A stretch of DNA of 5,152 nucleotides, taken from Spirochaetaceae bacterium. GTDB lineage: Bacteria; Spirochaetota; Spirochaetia; Treponematales; Breznakiellaceae. Under the pieces are notes generated by a model. It worked only from the letters and a program-made list of their open reading frames with translations. It had not been told where the DNA came from and ran no database searches. The translations under genes and the position numbers were made by a program. Shown one piece after another: positions 4,838 to 5,152 of this stretch. Within the stretch, counting starts at the first letter, position 1. Each line of letters begins with the position of its first letter. The DNA is taken from contig JAISCO010000009.1 of NCBI GenBank assembly GCA_031265535.1, positions 1 to 5,152 on the forward strand. The letters run 5' to 3'.

Positions 4838-4857
4838 CCGCCCCTCGTTGGGGGCGG
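4838..4857 (+). terminator. Hairpin terminator candidate after pbpC
   Basis: CCGCCCC (4838-4844) and GGGGCGG (4851-4857) form a perfect 7-bp GC stem with a 6-nt loop, starting 7 bp after the pbpC stop codon. Only a short TTTT (4864-4867) follows after AGAGAC, so intrinsic termination may be incomplete; it could instead act as an mRNA 3' stabiliser. Confidence 0.5.
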
Positions 4858-4907
4858 AGAGACTTTTGCTTCGATAGCGGCCTTCGGGGTTTTGCCTTTA
4901 CTCCGAT

Positions 4908-4945
4908 AATTTGTGTTAATTTGTGTTAATTTGCGTAATTTGTGG
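4908..4945. repeat. Short tandem repeat array, AATTTGTGTT-type unit
   Basis: Four head-to-tail units: AATTTGTGTT (4908-4917), the same again (4918-4927), AATTTGCGT (4928-4936) and AATTTGTGG (4937-4945). The first two are identical and the last two are 9-bp variants. There are no spacers, so it is not a CRISPR. Similar AATTTGTGT-type strings are, from memory, common between genes in various bacteria; their role is unknown to me. Confidence 0.85.
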
Positions 4946-5152
4946 CTCATATTCCGGTTCAGGAGGGGAGCGCTGTTTCCCCGCATCATCGCAAACCGTT
5001 GCCTCGTAGTCGCGCCCCCGCCCAAAAACGACCCGCGAACCAGTGAGCGTGTGTAAGTATGTGGCAGCATGGCGTAGGCCCCAAAAACTTACTGTTGCCT
5101 ATAAATGTTTAAAGGCCGCTGTCTACAGCCCGCCTACGGCGGTCTTCCGCCA

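Larger units (their letters stand above)
4831..5152. other. Intergenic region downstream of pbpC, repeat-like, no gene supported
   Basis: Apart from the terminator hairpin and the AATTTGTGTT array, this stretch holds small symmetric sequences: GGGGA (4965-4969) / TCCCC (4978-4982), CTGT (5119-5122) / ACAG (5125-5128), and CCGCC (5130-5134) / GGCGG (5138-5142). A minus-strand frame stays open over most of it. That frame has an Arg/Gly-rich, low-plausibility product, runs back into the pbpC 3' end and has no ribosome site, so I do not call it. The overall look is of a GC-rich intergenic repeat family. No tRNA or other RNA gene was recognised. Confidence 0.5.

Noticed and set aside
4908..4945. 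CRISPR array
   Set aside because: The units are 9-10 bp and directly abutting with no spacers, far from CRISPR repeat-spacer architecture.
4744..5070. Minus-strand frame of 108 codons after pbpC
   Set aside because: It overlaps the pbpC 3' end, has no ribosome site, crosses the tandem repeats and terminator hairpin, and encodes a low-complexity product.
5119..5152. Partial tRNA at the window end (palindromes and terminal CCA-like bases)
   Set aside because: No acceptor, D, anticodon or T-arm set can be built from the visible bases; the symmetry is only short GC hairpins.

Overview
The window looks like a bacterial chromosome segment of mosaic composition, probably from a spirochaete close to Treponema. 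That assignment is an inference: the solute-binding protein has an 'AVFAGAR'-style export signal without a lipobox, the backbone is GC-rich and interrupted by very AT-rich accessory DNA, and an integron-cassette-like module is present (chromosomal integrons are known in Treponema). No rRNA, tRNA or phylogenetic marker is present to confirm it.

Left part (1-860, minus strand, GC-rich): a promoter (TTTAAA-17-TATGAT) precedes a 67-aa heavy-metal-associated (HMA, CopZ-like) protein. After 72 bp comes the N-terminal 177 residues of a family 3 (polar amino acid type) ABC transporter substrate-binding protein, cut by the window edge. No second promoter is visible between them, so they may be co-transcribed.

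Middle part (882-1682, plus strand, AT-rich): a self-contained toxin-antitoxin unit made of an unrecognised 65-aa antitoxin-like protein overlapping a 144-aa PIN-domain (VapC-type) nuclease by 11 bp. Upstream are three phased GTATA/TATAC half-sites and a candidate promoter. The module is bounded on the left by GTTAGGC and on the right by GCCTAAC, which fit the integron attC core consensus (GTTRRRY / RYYYAAC). They are part of a perfect 10-bp terminal inverted repeat, and the right copy contains the toxin stop codon. The right boundary continues into a GC-rich foldable sequence. I read this as an integron-type gene cassette, possibly inserted at a secondary site.

1683-2416: a gene-poor, decaying stretch. 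A TTGACA-17-CACAAT promoter leads into three perfect short-loop hairpins (1918-2021) and then a Fic-family remnant. The remnant keeps the N-terminal inhibitory motif (SMAIEG) and what looks like the C-terminal Fic helix, but it lacks the catalytic HPFxxGNGR loop, as if by internal deletion.

Right part (2419-4830): a full-length penicillin-binding protein 1C (PbpC; GT51 glycosyltransferase, transpeptidase and C-terminal BiPBP_C domain), 803 aa, with no close Shine-Dalgarno. It contains a perfect 11-bp-arm hairpin and a 15-bp tandem duplication within its coding sequence. The last 322 bp hold a hairpin terminator candidate, a short tandem array of AATTTGTGTT-type repeats and GC-rich repeat-like DNA, with no convincing gene.
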